From Myxococcus stipitatus (GTDB taxonomy: Bacteria > Myxococcota > Myxococcia > Myxococcales > Myxococcaceae), in NCBI RefSeq assembly GCF_037414475.1, contig NZ_CP147913.1:9930501-9994500 (forward strand): 64,000 nt of DNA. Direction: 5' to 3'. The notes beneath the pieces were generated by a model, which searched no databases, had not been told where the DNA came from, and saw only the letters and a program-made list of their open reading frames with translations. This document shows positions 24,712 through 34,998 of the stretch, in pieces; the first letter of the stretch is position 1; each line of letters starts with the position of its first letter. The position numbers were made by a program, and so were the translations under genes.

Positions 24712-26682
24712 TCAGGCCGCCTTGATCTTCGCGGCCGGCGGGGACAACGCGTACCACGCGGTCCGGAACGCCTTCAGCTCGCGCAGGCCCGCGGGGTGAC
24801 GGCCCAGCGCGGGCGCCATCGTGACGGGCAGGCCCAGCTTCTTCTCGATGGCCTTCGCCGCGTTGAGCTCCAGCTTGCGGCGGTTCTCGCACTTCTCGCA
24901 GGTGGACTTGGGGCCCACGCGGTTGACGAGCACGCGCTCCACCGGCAGCTTCTTGTCCTTCAGGTACTCCACCACCCGCTCGGTGCGGGCCGCGGCCAGG
25001 TCCTCGCCGCGCGTGACGACCACGAAGCGCGCCTCGGTGGGAGACGCCAGCGCCTCCTCGAAGCGCTTGGCGTGCTTGATCATCCCGGCGATGTCGTCCG
25101 CCAGCTCGCCCAGGCCCTTGGCGCGGTGCTTGTTGAGCACCGTGTGCAGGGCGCCCAGCCACGTCTTCGCCGTCTCCGCCAGCTCCACCACGCGCACGGA
25201 GTTCACCACCGGCGACGAGTCCACCACGATGCGCTTGAACCGCTCCTGCACCAGCGCGTCCGTGAGCACGCTCATGGCCGCCAGCTCGTCGATGCCCGGC
25301 GGCGCGCACTCCAGCAGGTTGCGCAGGTAGAGCAGATCCGCGGGGACCTCGCTGCCCGTCTTGGGCGCGCCCTCGAAGGCCTTCTCCGCCTTCTCCTTCA
25401 GCCGCTTGCGCAGGGCGTTGAACCAACCCGCCATGTCCAACTCACGCGCGTAGAGGCCCTTGGTGCCCTTCACCTGCGTCTCGGTGTCCGTCAGCCGGCT
25501 CTGCAGCACGTCCGACAGCGAGTGCGCGGGGTCCGTGGAGATGAGGAGCACCGGCCCCTCCTTCTCCGTCAACGTCACCGCGGCCGCGGCCGCGCAGGAG
25601 CTCTTGCCCACGCCACCCTGACCCACGAAGAAGATGAGCCGCGTGGGAGGCAGCGGCGGCGCGGCGATGGGCGGCATGGACGGCGCGCGCACCAGGGCCG
25701 GAGGGCCCTCCGCCGCGGCGAACTCCAGCGCCTTCGTCTCCTTGCCACCCGCCCACGCCTTGGCGAACACACCCACGCCATCCAGCCCGCGCGGCGCCAA
25801 CTCCCGGCGCCCCAGCAGGTGCACCGGCACGGCCTTGTCCAGCGCCTGGAACTTGCGCACGTGCGGCGCCTGGAGGCCCCGGCGGCCCTGACACGCGGGG
25901 CACCCTTCGCGGTCCTCCACCTGGTTGACGACGACCTCCGTCACCGGCAGCCCGCGCTCGCGAAGCTGCATGAAGAGCATGCGCGTCTGCGCCTCGGGAA
26001 CGGGCTCCGCGAGCGCCACCAGGTGGAAGGCCGTGCGCGCGGGGTCCTTCAGCAGCCCCAGCAGCTTCTCCGCCTTCTGTCCCAGCCCTTCCAGGAAACC
26101 CGGCTCGGCCGCCGCGGCGGCCTCCGCCTTCTTGCCCTTCCCCGTGGCCGGCGCCGGCTTGTCGCTGCCCGCGCGCACCAGCCCCAGGAACTTGCGCAGC
26201 CCCACGGGTAGATCAAACAGCCGCAGCGTGTGGCTCGTGGGTGAGCAGTCCACGATGATCCGGTCGAACTCCTCGCCCTCCACCAGATCCACCACGTGGA
26301 AGAGCCCCACCAGCTCCTCCAACCCGGGGACCGCCTGCTGATAGAGCGAACCCAGCTCCTCCTCGGTGAAGTGCGTGCCCTTCGCGGCGGCCTTCTTCAG
26401 CGCGGGCAGGTACTGCGCCAGGAACGGCTTGAGCAGCGCGGACGGCTCGACCTCCAAGCCCCAGACGCCCCCCTCGCCCTTGCCAGGAACCAGCTTCGTG
26501 GGCTTCGCGGAGAGCTTCTTCTTCAGCAGGTCCGACAGCGAGCGCACGGGGTCCAGCGAAACGAGCAGCACCCGCTCCTTCGGGACCTCCTCCGACAACC
26601 GCAACGCGTACGCCGCCGCGAGCGTGGTCTTGCCAACCCCGCCCTTGCCGCCGAAGAAGTGAAGAACTCGCGCGTCGCTCAT
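24712..26682 (-). CDS. duplicated ArsA/Get3-family ATPase
   Basis: A 656-residue protein made of two tandem ArsA/Get3-type units. The start MSDARVLHFFGGKGGVGKTT is chosen because the deviant Walker A begins at residue 11. Unit 1: GGKGGVGKTT (11-20) and CPACQGRR (C261, C264). Unit 2: GQGGVGKSS (from G354) and CEKCENRRK (C595, C598). Both units also have DPxxSLSD switch-I elements (LDPVRSLSD, TDPAHSLSD). The C-x-x-C-x-x-R motif near the end of each unit matches the zinc-binding dimer site of Get3 rather than the arsenite site of ArsA. No arsB, arsR or arsC is nearby. It is a likely intramolecular pseudo-dimer in protein targeting or an unknown substrate transfer. Confidence 0.88.
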   Translation of the reverse strand: MSDARVLHFFGGKGGVGKTTLAAAYALRLSEEVPKERVLLVSLDPVRSLSDLLKKKLSAKPTKLVPGKGEGGVWGLEVEPSALLKPFLAQYLPALKKAAAKGTHFTEEELGSLYQQAVPGLEELVGLFHVVDLVEGEEFDRIIVDCSPTSHTLRLFDLPVGLRKFLGLVRAGSDKPAPATGKGKKAEAAAAAEPGFLEGLGQKAEKLLGLLKDPARTAFHLVALAEPVPEAQTRMLFMQLRERGLPVTEVVVNQVEDREGCPACQGRRGLQAPHVRKFQALDKAVPVHLLGRRELAPRGLDGVGVFAKAWAGGKETKALEFAAAEGPPALVRAPSMPPIAAPPLPPTRLIFFVGQGGVGKSSCAAAAAVTLTEKEGPVLLISTDPAHSLSDVLQSRLTDTETQVKGTKGLYARELDMAGWFNALRKRLKEKAEKAFEGAPKTGSEVPADLLYLRNLLECAPPGIDELAAMSVLTDALVQERFKRIVVDSSPVVNSVRVVELAETAKTWLGALHTVLNKHRAKGLGELADDIAGMIKHAKRFEEALASPTEARFVVVTRGEDLAAARTERVVEYLKDKKLPVERVLVNRVGPKSTCEKCENRRKLELNAAKAIEKKLGLPVTMAPALGRHPAGLRELKAFRTAWYALSPPAAKIKAA

Positions 26683-26958
26683 TGCCTTGTGGCCTTCCTT
26701 GTGCCCCCCCGGCGGCACCTTGATGCACACTCCAAACTTGCCGAGAAGAAGGCGTCGGAGTTGCCCGGTGCGTCGACCTGTACGGCCGGGCCCTCCCTGT
26801 GGGTGGGAGTCGACCACAGAATCCCTTGTCCAGAGGTCAAAAGTCAAGAATTGACGCGGGGTTTCGCGGAGGGTCGGCCCCTTTCGGCACCTCCCACCAC
26901 GGCCTCCGCGACAAGCCCTTGGAGCCGCTCCAACAGCGCGGAATCCGAAGGGGATTTC
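26683..26958. other. 276-base intergenic region, same-strand genes
   Basis: Between the stop of the response regulator gene and the start of the ArsA-type gene, both on the minus strand. It should hold the end of the former and no other gene. I see no strong hairpin, no promoter hexamers and no RNA gene. Confidence 0.4.
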
Positions 26959-28413
<1,455 letters not shown>

Positions 28414-28496
28414 GATGGAGACCTCCGGTACTGCGTCGTGACGCGAATGACGGTAGAGCCGACTCTGAGGGAGAAGCCCACCGCCCGGTACAGCCC

Positions 28497-29177
28497 TCAA
28501 GCACGAGGAAAACTCAGCCGGCAGCAACCACCCCGGACATGAAGCTCCACGCCCAACTGCGCACAGCGCAGCCCCAGCGCCGCCACCGCGTCCGCGAGCT
28601 CCGGTGAAGCCTCACCACCGCTGTCGTCCACTTCCAGCACCGCGGACGGGCCCTCCGCGCGCACCGTCACGCGCACCGAACCCCCGCCTTCCGCCCGCCG
28701 GAACGCCCGCAGCAACGCCTGGATGACGAAGAAGCCCAGCTCCGACGTGTCCGCCAGGCGGATCAACACCCCCGCCTCCACCGCCACCTGGACCGTCACC
28801 CGCCGCTTGCGGCCCTCGTGCGCCACCACCGCCAGCGCCCGCGTCGTCGCGTCCGACAGGTCCACCTCGCCCGCGCCGCCGCCCTTCGACACGATGAAGT
28901 CGGTGAACTGCCGCAGGATGCCGTCCACGCGTTGGATCTGCTCGCGCAGCGCCTTGAGGTTCTTCTCCTGCGACGGCGGCACCTGGCCTGTCTCCGCCTT
29001 CAGCTTCTCCGACAGCACCTCCAGGTGGATGGCCATCGCGTTGAGCGGGTTGCGGACGTCGTGCAGCAGGCTGTCCATCAGCGTTTGCACCGCGCCGTAG
29101 CGGGCCGCGCCCACCACGGGGTCCGTCGACTCCTGGACACGCGCCACGCTACTGGACACAGCCGTCGAGCTAACCAA
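28497..29177 (-). CDS. histidine kinase-like protein with degenerate ATPase domain
   Basis: A 226-residue protein from a TTG start (GAGGAG six bases upstream). It has no transmembrane segment. The HisKA dimerisation helix with the H-box is clear: SLLHDVRNPLNAM, with H39. The ATPase-like half is short and eroded: the N-box Asn is missing (LGFFVIQALLRAF), the G1 box is reduced to DDSGGE, and only a hint of G2 remains (ALGL). It probably cannot bind ATP in the usual way, and may act as a phosphatase, a phosphotransfer scaffold or a partner for another kinase. The response regulator is directly downstream, so it is likely its regulator. Confidence 0.8.
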   Translation of the reverse strand: MVSSTAVSSSVARVQESTDPVVGAARYGAVQTLMDSLLHDVRNPLNAMAIHLEVLSEKLKAETGQVPPSQEKNLKALREQIQRVDGILRQFTDFIVSKGGGAGEVDLSDATTRALAVVAHEGRKRRVTVQVAVEAGVLIRLADTSELGFFVIQALLRAFRRAEGGGSVRVTVRAEGPSAVLEVDDSGGEASPELADAVAALGLRCAQLGVELHVRGGCCRLSFPRA

Positions 29178-29233
29178 CGGAAACTCCTCGGGTTTTTCGT
29201 CTCCTCCCCTCGCCGCCTCCCCACCGCGGCCAA

Positions 29234-29262
29234 GAGTTAGGGAGCGCTTTCCACAACGTCAA
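29234..29262 (-). promoter_or_regulatory. sigma-70-like promoter for the kinase/regulator pair
   Basis: On the minus strand TTGACG (29262-29257) is followed after 17 bases by TAACTC (29239-29234). The -35 fits the consensus well and the -10 poorly. The distance to the TTG start at 29177 is about 55 bases. Confidence 0.4.
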
Positions 29263-29279
29263 CCCTGGGGCGGTAATTC

Positions 29280-29295
29280 TTGCCGGAACCGGCAA
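29280..29295. promoter_or_regulatory. palindromic operator-like site
   Basis: TTGCCGG and CCGGCAA separated by AA form a perfect 7-base inverted repeat. It lies about 18 bases upstream of the proposed -35 of the kinase gene, the usual place for an activator. It may be an autoregulatory site of the NtrC-type regulator. Confidence 0.45.
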
Positions 29296-29308
29296 ATTCC
29301 CGAGTGGA

Positions 29309-29349
29309 GTCGCCTACTTGAGGCCACTCCCGAGTGTTCTTCAGGCGAC
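29309..29349 (-). terminator. hairpin after the deaminase gene
   Basis: GTCGCCT (29309-29315) pairs with AGGCGAC (29343-29349), 15 bases after the stop codon of the minus-strand dCMP deaminase gene. An alternative GAGTGG/CCACTC pair overlaps it. Confidence 0.35.
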
Positions 29350-29364
29350 GTTTTCCGAGGTGAT

Positions 29365-29820
29365 TCAGCCAGCGGACGACACAGGGGGGCGCGCGGCATC
29401 GCCCAGGCCCACCAGCTCCAGCTTGAGCTGGGTGGCCACCTCGAAGATGCGAGGGTCCCGGTAGAACTCGCCGAAGACGACTCGCACCAGGCCCGCGTTG
29501 GCGATGAGCTTGAAGCACGGCCAGCAGGGGCTCGCGGTGGTGTAGATGGTCGCCCCGTCGATGGCCACGCCGTTGGTGGCCGCCTGGATGATGGCGTTGG
29601 CCTCCGCGTGCACCGTGGCCACGCAGTGCCCGTTCTCCATCATGTGGCCGACGTCATCGCAGTGGGGCAGGCCACGGATGGAGCCGTTGTACCCGGTGGA
29701 CAGGATGGTCCTCCCGCGCACGATGACGGCGCCCACGTGTTTGCGATCACACGTGGCGCGAGTGGCCACCTGCTTCGCGATGTCCATGAAGTATTGGTCC
29801 CACGAAACCCGTCCGGACAT
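29365..29820 (-). CDS. deoxycytidylate (dCMP) deaminase family protein
   Basis: A 151-residue protein of the cytidine/deoxycytidylate deaminase superfamily. The zinc site is HAEANAI (His and catalytic Glu) plus PCWPC (two Cys). DRKHVGAVIVRGRTILSTGYNG is the dCMP deaminase N-terminal signature, also found in ComEB. It would convert dCMP to dUMP for thymidylate supply. The gene stands alone between the protease gene and the kinase gene. ComEB-type membrane-uptake functions are not suggested by context. Confidence 0.92.
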   Translation of the reverse strand: MSGRVSWDQYFMDIAKQVATRATCDRKHVGAVIVRGRTILSTGYNGSIRGLPHCDDVGHMMENGHCVATVHAEANAIIQAATNGVAIDGATIYTTASPCWPCFKLIANAGLVRVVFGEFYRDPRIFEVATQLKLELVGLGDAARPPVSSAG

Positions 29821-29886
29821 GCGCTGTGCCTCCTCGTCGCCGGAGGGTGTAGCGCGGCGCGCGCGCGTGTCGAAAAAATGGGCGGC

Positions 29887-30765
29887 TCAGCGACCCGCAG
29901 CGTGAGCGACGCCCCCTTCTCCCGACAGGGAGTGGTCCAGGAGGCGACCAAAGCCCTTGGATTGCAGGAAGTCGCGCACCTTCGTGCTGGGCGCGGCGAA
30001 CGTCTCACCGGGCATGGGCACATCGAAGCTGTAGCTTTCCTCACGCACGGCGAAGTCCACCTGCGCGGTGCGGTAGCCCTCCACGACAGCGAGCAGTCGC
30101 CCCGTCTCCAGGCTGTAGACGCCACCGCCGGAAGCGCCGTAGCCGATGGGCGCGTCCGTCTTCACCGACTTCGGCCGGCGGGACTCCCCGTCCCACTCCA
30201 CCTGGGACACCATGCCACCAGAGAGCGAAAGCGCCCGGCCGAACGGCGAAGCCGCCACCACGACGTCCTCGCCCAGCTCCAGCTCTGCCTCGTCCGCCAG
30301 CGCCACCGCGGGCAGCGCCAACCCCGGCACCTTCACGAGCGCCAGGTCCACCTCCGGCACCTTCCCGGTGGCCACCACCTGCCCCTCGTGGGTCTCCACG
30401 TCTCCGCGGCGGTCCACCAGCACGCGAAGCCGAGGCTCCTTCAAGTCCTCCGTCACCACCGCGTGGGCATTCGTGATGACCCACGCCACCACTCCGTCGG
30501 AGCCCTGCTCGGAGCCCACCACCACGCCCGAGGCGCTGCGCCGCACGGTGTCCCCATCGGCCATCTGCAGCCGGACGTTGTGCGGGAGGATGCGCTGGAC
30601 CCGCTCCTTGCGCGACAGCCGGGCGGACGAGGAACTCGCCACCGCCGGCACCACCACCGCAGACACCTGGGGAGGCGCGGCCCGGCCATGCGGCAGCGCG
30701 GGTGCGCCAGCACACGACGCGAGGGCGAGCAGGGCGACAGGGGCGCCCAGGAAGAAGCGGGACAT
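29887..30765 (-). CDS. trypsin-like serine protease lipoprotein
   Basis: A 292-residue protein with lipobox ALASC, so it is probably lipid-anchored and exported. Chymotrypsin/HtrA-type fold: His in TNAHAVV (H101), Asp in VDLALVKV, and Ser in YGASGGGVY (GxSGG). It has no PDZ domain, unlike DegP, and is short. It may cleave periplasmic proteins or signal proteins at the envelope. It is the gene after prkA on the minus strand, but a strong terminator separates them, so it is probably transcribed alone. The 124-base upstream region includes a GCTGAAA/TTTCAGC hairpin at 30791-30815. Confidence 0.85.
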   Translation of the reverse strand: MSRFFLGAPVALLALASCAGAPALPHGRAAPPQVSAVVVPAVASSSSARLSRKERVQRILPHNVRLQMADGDTVRRSASGVVVGSEQGSDGVVAWVITNAHAVVTEDLKEPRLRVLVDRRGDVETHEGQVVATGKVPEVDLALVKVPGLALPAVALADEAELELGEDVVVAASPFGRALSLSGGMVSQVEWDGESRRPKSVKTDAPIGYGASGGGVYSLETGRLLAVVEGYRTAQVDFAVREESYSFDVPMPGETFAAPSTKVRDFLQSKGFGRLLDHSLSGEGGVAHAAGR

Positions 30766-30849
30766 CGACTCTCCGGGATGAAGGGACAGCGCTGAAACGT
30801 GAACTCGCTTTCAGCTCCCATCTTCCCCAGGCCCTGTCCCTGTTTGAAA

Positions 30850-30879
30850 GCAGGCGCCCGAGCGGGCACGGCCGCCTGC
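30850..30879 (-). terminator. rho-independent terminator after prkA
   Basis: GCAGGCG at 30850-30856 and CGCCTGC at 30873-30879 form a perfect 7-base stem. On the minus strand the hairpin lies 10 bases after the prkA stop and is followed by TTTCAAAC. Confidence 0.65.
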
Positions 30880-30889
30880 CCGCTCCGCG

Positions 30890-33136
30890 TCAGGCGTAGC
30901 GCTTCTTCATCAGGAACAGGATGGCGTCCTTCGCGCAGTTCTCGCAGTAGCCATACCGCTCCGCCATCGTCTTGAGCGTGCTCTGCACCTGCGCCTGCTC
31001 GCGCGGCGTCAACAGACCCCGGTCCTCGGAGAGATACTTGAGGACGTTCTCCTTGTTCTTGCGCAGCACCCGCTTGCGCTCCTCGAAGTAGTGGTCTCGC
31101 AGGCGCTTGAACATGTCCGGGAAGATGCGCGGGTAGTCCATCGTCGCATCGGGGTTGTCCAGGCGGTGCGCGCCGATGGACGCGATGAGGGCCCGGCGGA
31201 ACTCCGCCGCGTCCTCGCCCCGGGGCATGACGATGGCCTCCACCTCCTGCATGCGCTGCTCGTCTGGCTTCTCCATTTCACCTGTCACCCGGTTGCGCAT
31301 CTTCTCACCGCGCACCCAGTGACTGACACCTTGGATGTAGCGCTCCACCACCTCGCGGTACTGGCCTTCGGACACCAGGCCCATGGACTCGCGGACCTCG
31401 GTGTCCACCCGGTCCAGGTACTCCGCTTCGGCCATGCGCACGAACGCCTCATGGTCGTGGTAGCCGTCCAGCACCTCCTGGAGCAGGAACTCGTAGACGC
31501 TCTTGTCCTTGCAGATGGCCTCCAGCTCCTCCAGCACCGCGAGCCCGGTGAGGCACTTGTAGTCGGGGTTCTGCGCGGCGTTGAACAGCGCCGTCTTGAT
31601 TTCGCGCGCGCTCGCCCCCACGCGGCCCTCGTAGTTGGGGTACGCGTCCGACTCGGTGAACAGCTCCTCGCGCAGCTTCCGCAGCTCCTTGGTGTTGGCC
31701 AGGCTGAGCCGGTCCGGCGGCGCGCCCTCTTCGTACAGGTGGAGCTTCTCCACCGGCGTGACGTGGTCGATGAGCTCCTTCACGTCACTGGGGTAGCGGT
31801 CCGGAATGGGCTTCTTCAGCCGCGTGAGCACCGCCCACATGGACGCCACCTCCGTCGCGTGGGGCGCCACGTGTTTGCCCACCGTCGTCGTGGACACCTG
31901 GGCGTCGTAGATCTGCTGCTCGGTGCGGTAGCGGCGCAGGTAGGGCACGCGCACCAGCTCGATGCGTCCCTTGAACGACGCGAAGTCCGGCAGCTCCTTG
32001 AAGGCCCCCAGGTGCTTCTCGTTGGACGAGGCGATCAACACCTCGTCGAGCTGGAGGACGAAGGGCTCGAGGGGCACCTCGCTGGTCTCGCTGAAGCCCA
32101 GCAGATACTTGAATGCCTCCAAGGGCCGCTTGAGCAGGTCCGCGTATTCGATGAGGCCCCGGTTGGCGTGCACCAGCGGGCCGTGGGGCTCGAACAACAC
32201 CGTGCTGTGCAGCGGCGCGGGCACGTTGAGCTGGGTGCGGTCCGCGGTGATCTGTTGCACGATGGCGTCCACGCTCATCTGCGGCTCCACCGTCACGGTG
32301 CCCACCTGGTAGCGGCGCGACACGTAGAAGCGCTCCACCTGGACGTGGCGCATCACCTTGAGCCAGTCGCCGTTGTACGAGTTGAGCAGCGCCGTGTAGA
32401 TGCGGCGGCACTTGGAGCACAGCTCCCCGTCCCGCACGTAGGCGGAGAGGATGAAGTCCCCCGTCTCCCCGTCCCCGTTGCCCAGCCCCTTCTTCTTGAG
32501 GGCCGCCTCCAGCACCTTGCGGCGATCTCCAGGTGGCATGGCGAACAGAGGATGATCTCTCAGCTCACACGGCATGCGCAGGTCGATGGCCTCCGCGTCC
32601 AGATGCGCGAAGGTCGTCAGCTCCTCGCTGCCGTCCGTGCGCTCGCCGAAGCCGATGGAGCCCTTGATGAGCTTCTCGGACGGAAACACCCAGGCGATGC
32701 GGTACAGCGCGCCCTGCGGCTGGCGCGAGTACGTCTCCATGCCCGCCTTGAGCGCGTTGACCAGGGTCGACTTCGCGCTGCCGTTGGGACCATGGAGCAG
32801 GATGAGCTTGTTGATGCGGCCGGCGCGCACGAAGTTGCCCAGCACCCGGTAGATGGCGTTCTGCACCTCCTCCTGCCCCGCCACCCGGCCGTCGCGGTCG
32901 CTGCCCTCCGCGTCGAAGACCTTGAAGCGCCGGATGGTCCCCGTCGGATGCGGAACCATCTGCGTGCCGAAGTGGTCCATCACGTCCCGCAGGTACTGGG
33001 CCGCGTTGCGCGCCTGCGCCCGAGGGTCATTCAAGAAGAGCGACAGATACTCCTCGAAGGACAGGATCGAACGGTTCTTGACGAAGTCGGCGCTCACCTG
33101 CGTGCCCACTTCCTGCAGATAACCCTTCGCGTCCAC
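30890..33136 (-). CDS. prkA: PrkA-type serine protein kinase (AAA+)
   Basis: A 748-residue protein, longer than the about 640 residues of E. coli YeaG and Bacillus PrkA. The start has AGGAG seven bases upstream. N-terminal AAA+ module with Walker A GPNGSAKST (from G116), and the conserved FEEYL, DHFGT and RRFKVFD segments of PrkA. The C-terminal PrkA domain ends in YGYCENCAKDAI. A second Cys pair, CSKC, lies inside the AAA part. PrkA proteins act in stress, stationary phase and sporulation, as an AAA+ ATPase and possible Ser kinase. The usual partners YeaH and SpoVR are not next to it. A divergent Hsp70 gene lies 340 bases away. Confidence 0.93.
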   Translation of the reverse strand: MDAKGYLQEVGTQVSADFVKNRSILSFEEYLSLFLNDPRAQARNAAQYLRDVMDHFGTQMVPHPTGTIRRFKVFDAEGSDRDGRVAGQEEVQNAIYRVLGNFVRAGRINKLILLHGPNGSAKSTLVNALKAGMETYSRQPQGALYRIAWVFPSEKLIKGSIGFGERTDGSEELTTFAHLDAEAIDLRMPCELRDHPLFAMPPGDRRKVLEAALKKKGLGNGDGETGDFILSAYVRDGELCSKCRRIYTALLNSYNGDWLKVMRHVQVERFYVSRRYQVGTVTVEPQMSVDAIVQQITADRTQLNVPAPLHSTVLFEPHGPLVHANRGLIEYADLLKRPLEAFKYLLGFSETSEVPLEPFVLQLDEVLIASSNEKHLGAFKELPDFASFKGRIELVRVPYLRRYRTEQQIYDAQVSTTTVGKHVAPHATEVASMWAVLTRLKKPIPDRYPSDVKELIDHVTPVEKLHLYEEGAPPDRLSLANTKELRKLREELFTESDAYPNYEGRVGASAREIKTALFNAAQNPDYKCLTGLAVLEELEAICKDKSVYEFLLQEVLDGYHDHEAFVRMAEAEYLDRVDTEVRESMGLVSEGQYREVVERYIQGVSHWVRGEKMRNRVTGEMEKPDEQRMQEVEAIVMPRGEDAAEFRRALIASIGAHRLDNPDATMDYPRIFPDMFKRLRDHYFEERKRVLRKNKENVLKYLSEDRGLLTPREQAQVQSTLKTMAERYGYCENCAKDAILFLMKKRYA

Positions 33137-33476
33137 GGTGGCTCTCCTCGTACGGATACGGGTCAGTTCGATCTAGCCATGGCCTCGGTCCCGCGCAGGC
33201 CGCCGAGCCCCCTTGCAAACCATTTCCGCCGCTCCCCCCGAAGTCCAGGGCCCTTTGCCGGCATGTCCGCCAGCCCACGCGCTCGGGCCGCTGGTCGCCC
33301 TCCAGGGAAGAAAGTAGCCCGGTTGCACTTTTCGCCCGGCATCGTGCGGGGTTCCAGGGTTTCTCAGGGTCCGCCCTGGGGCCGCGGAGGCGTGGGTGTA
33401 AGCATACTCGCGTGGGGGGCCGGGGTGAGATACCGTCCAATCCTTCTCTTCGGTGCCCACCCGGAGTCCAAACACG
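33137..33476. other. 340-base divergent promoter region
   Basis: Between prkA (minus) and the Hsp70-like gene (plus). It should contain both promoters. I found no clear -35/-10 pair, no sigma-54 consensus, no CIRCE-type inverted repeat and no RNA gene. Confidence 0.45.
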
Positions 33477-34997
33477 ATGCACAAGGAGCCCATCATCGGC
33501 ATCGACCTCGGCACGACGAACTCGTGCGCGGCGATTGTCGAAGACAGCGGGAACGTCAAGCTCATCCCCTACAAGGGCGGTGAGTACACCATCCCCTCCA
33601 TCTTCGCGATCGACGACAAGGGGAACGAGCTCATCGGCTACGAGGCCAAGCGCCAGTGGCAGCTCAATCCGCGCAACACCGTCTACGGCTCCAAGCGTCT
33701 GGTGGGGCGCACGTTCGGCAGCGACGTCGTGGACACGATGAAGAAGGTCGTGGCGTACAACATGCGCCCCGGCAAGAAGAACGAAGTCACCCTGGACGTG
33801 GGCAAGAAGGAGTTCACCCTCCAGGAAGTGAGCGCGAAGATTCTCGGGAAGATTCGCGAGGTCGCCTCCAACTACCTGAAGACGCCCATCAAGCGCGCGG
33901 TGGTGACGGTTCCGGCCTACTTCAATGACAGGCAGCGCCAGTCGGTGAAGGACGCGGGCAAGCTCATCGACCTGGAGGTCGTGCGCATCATCAACGAGCC
34001 CACCGCGGCCGCGCTCGCCTACGGCGTGGGCAAGGGCCTGAAGGAGAAGGTCGTCATCTACGACCTGGGCGGCGGCACGTTCGACGTCTCCATCATCGAG
34101 ATCCGGGATCGCGTCTTCGAGGTGAAGTCCACCGGCGGCGACGTGTTCCTGGGCGGCATCGACTTCGACAACGCCATCATCCACCACGTCCTCAAGGACT
34201 TCGCGGCCAAGACGGGCATCGACCTTGCCACGGACCCGGTGGCGATGCAGCGCATCAAGGACCTGGCCGAGCGCACCAAGATCGACCTCTCCGCGCGTGA
34301 CGAGGTCCCCTTCAACATCCCCTTCATCACGATGACGTCCCAGGGCCAGCCCCTGAACATCGAGATGAAGTTCACCCGGAAGATGCTGGAGCAGCTCACC
34401 AACCACCTCGTGGACCGCACGCTGCAGATGGTGGCCCGGGTGCTGGTGGATTCCGGACTGTCCACCAAGGACGTGGACGAGGTGATGCTGGTGGGCGGGC
34501 AGACGCGCATGCCCATCGTCCAGGACCGGCTGACGAAGTTCTTCGGCAAGCCCCCCAGCAAGGGCGTGCACCCGGACGAGGCCGTCGCCATCGGCGCGGC
34601 GCTCTACGCGCACTCGCTCCAGGACGACACCAACCTGCGCATCCAGCTGTTGGATGTGATTCCCATGGCCATCGGCCTGGAGAAGGCGGGCGGCGCCTTC
34701 CACGTCGTCTTCCCGCGCAACGCGCCCATCCCCAACGCCAAACAGCTCCTGGCCACGACGAGCATGGACAACCAGACCGAGCTGGCCATGCGCATCTTCC
34801 AGGGCGACCACGAGATGGTGGTGCGCAACGACATGCTGGGTGAGTTCACTTTCTCCGGCATCCAGCAGGCTCGCGCCGGCGGCGTGCAGGTGGAGATCAC
34901 CTTCGACGTGAACGTGGAAGGCATCCTCTCCATGCGCGCCCGGGACCCGGCCACCGGCCGGGAGATGAACACCACCGTGCGCGTGACGCAGAGCTGA
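33477..34997 (+). CDS. Hsp70 (DnaK-like) chaperone lacking the lid domain
   Basis: A 506-residue protein. The start MHKEPIIGIDLGTTNS is preferred to a GTG eight codons earlier. The nucleotide-binding domain is complete: IGIDLGTTNS, VVTVPAYFNDRQRQSVKDAG, INEPTAAALAYG, YDLGGGTFDVSII and VMLVGGQTRMP. The beta substrate-binding domain is present and ends at ARDPATGREMNTTVRV. The helical lid and C-terminal tail found in DnaK (about 638 residues) are absent. No grpE or dnaJ is adjacent. It is a specialised Hsp70 paralogue. Its stop is one base from the stop of the convergent kinase-cyclase gene. Confidence 0.93.
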   Translation: MHKEPIIGIDLGTTNSCAAIVEDSGNVKLIPYKGGEYTIPSIFAIDDKGNELIGYEAKRQWQLNPRNTVYGSKRLVGRTFGSDVVDTMKKVVAYNMRPGKKNEVTLDVGKKEFTLQEVSAKILGKIREVASNYLKTPIKRAVVTVPAYFNDRQRQSVKDAGKLIDLEVVRIINEPTAAALAYGVGKGLKEKVVIYDLGGGTFDVSIIEIRDRVFEVKSTGGDVFLGGIDFDNAIIHHVLKDFAAKTGIDLATDPVAMQRIKDLAERTKIDLSARDEVPFNIPFITMTSQGQPLNIEMKFTRKMLEQLTNHLVDRTLQMVARVLVDSGLSTKDVDEVMLVGGQTRMPIVQDRLTKFFGKPPSKGVHPDEAVAIGAALYAHSLQDDTNLRIQLLDVIPMAIGLEKAGGAFHVVFPRNAPIPNAKQLLATTSMDNQTELAMRIFQGDHEMVVRNDMLGEFTFSGIQQARAGGVQVEITFDVNVEGILSMRARDPATGREMNTTVRVTQS

Positions 34998-34998
34998 G

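Noticed and set aside
24712-26682. Arsenite pump ATPase of an ars operon
   Set aside because: No arsR, arsB, arsC or arsD is present, and the Cys motifs match Get3 rather than the ArsA metal site.
33137-33476. Sigma-54 or heat-shock operator before the Hsp70 gene
   Set aside because: TTGCA words occur but without a paired GG element at the right distance. No CIRCE-type inverted repeat was seen.
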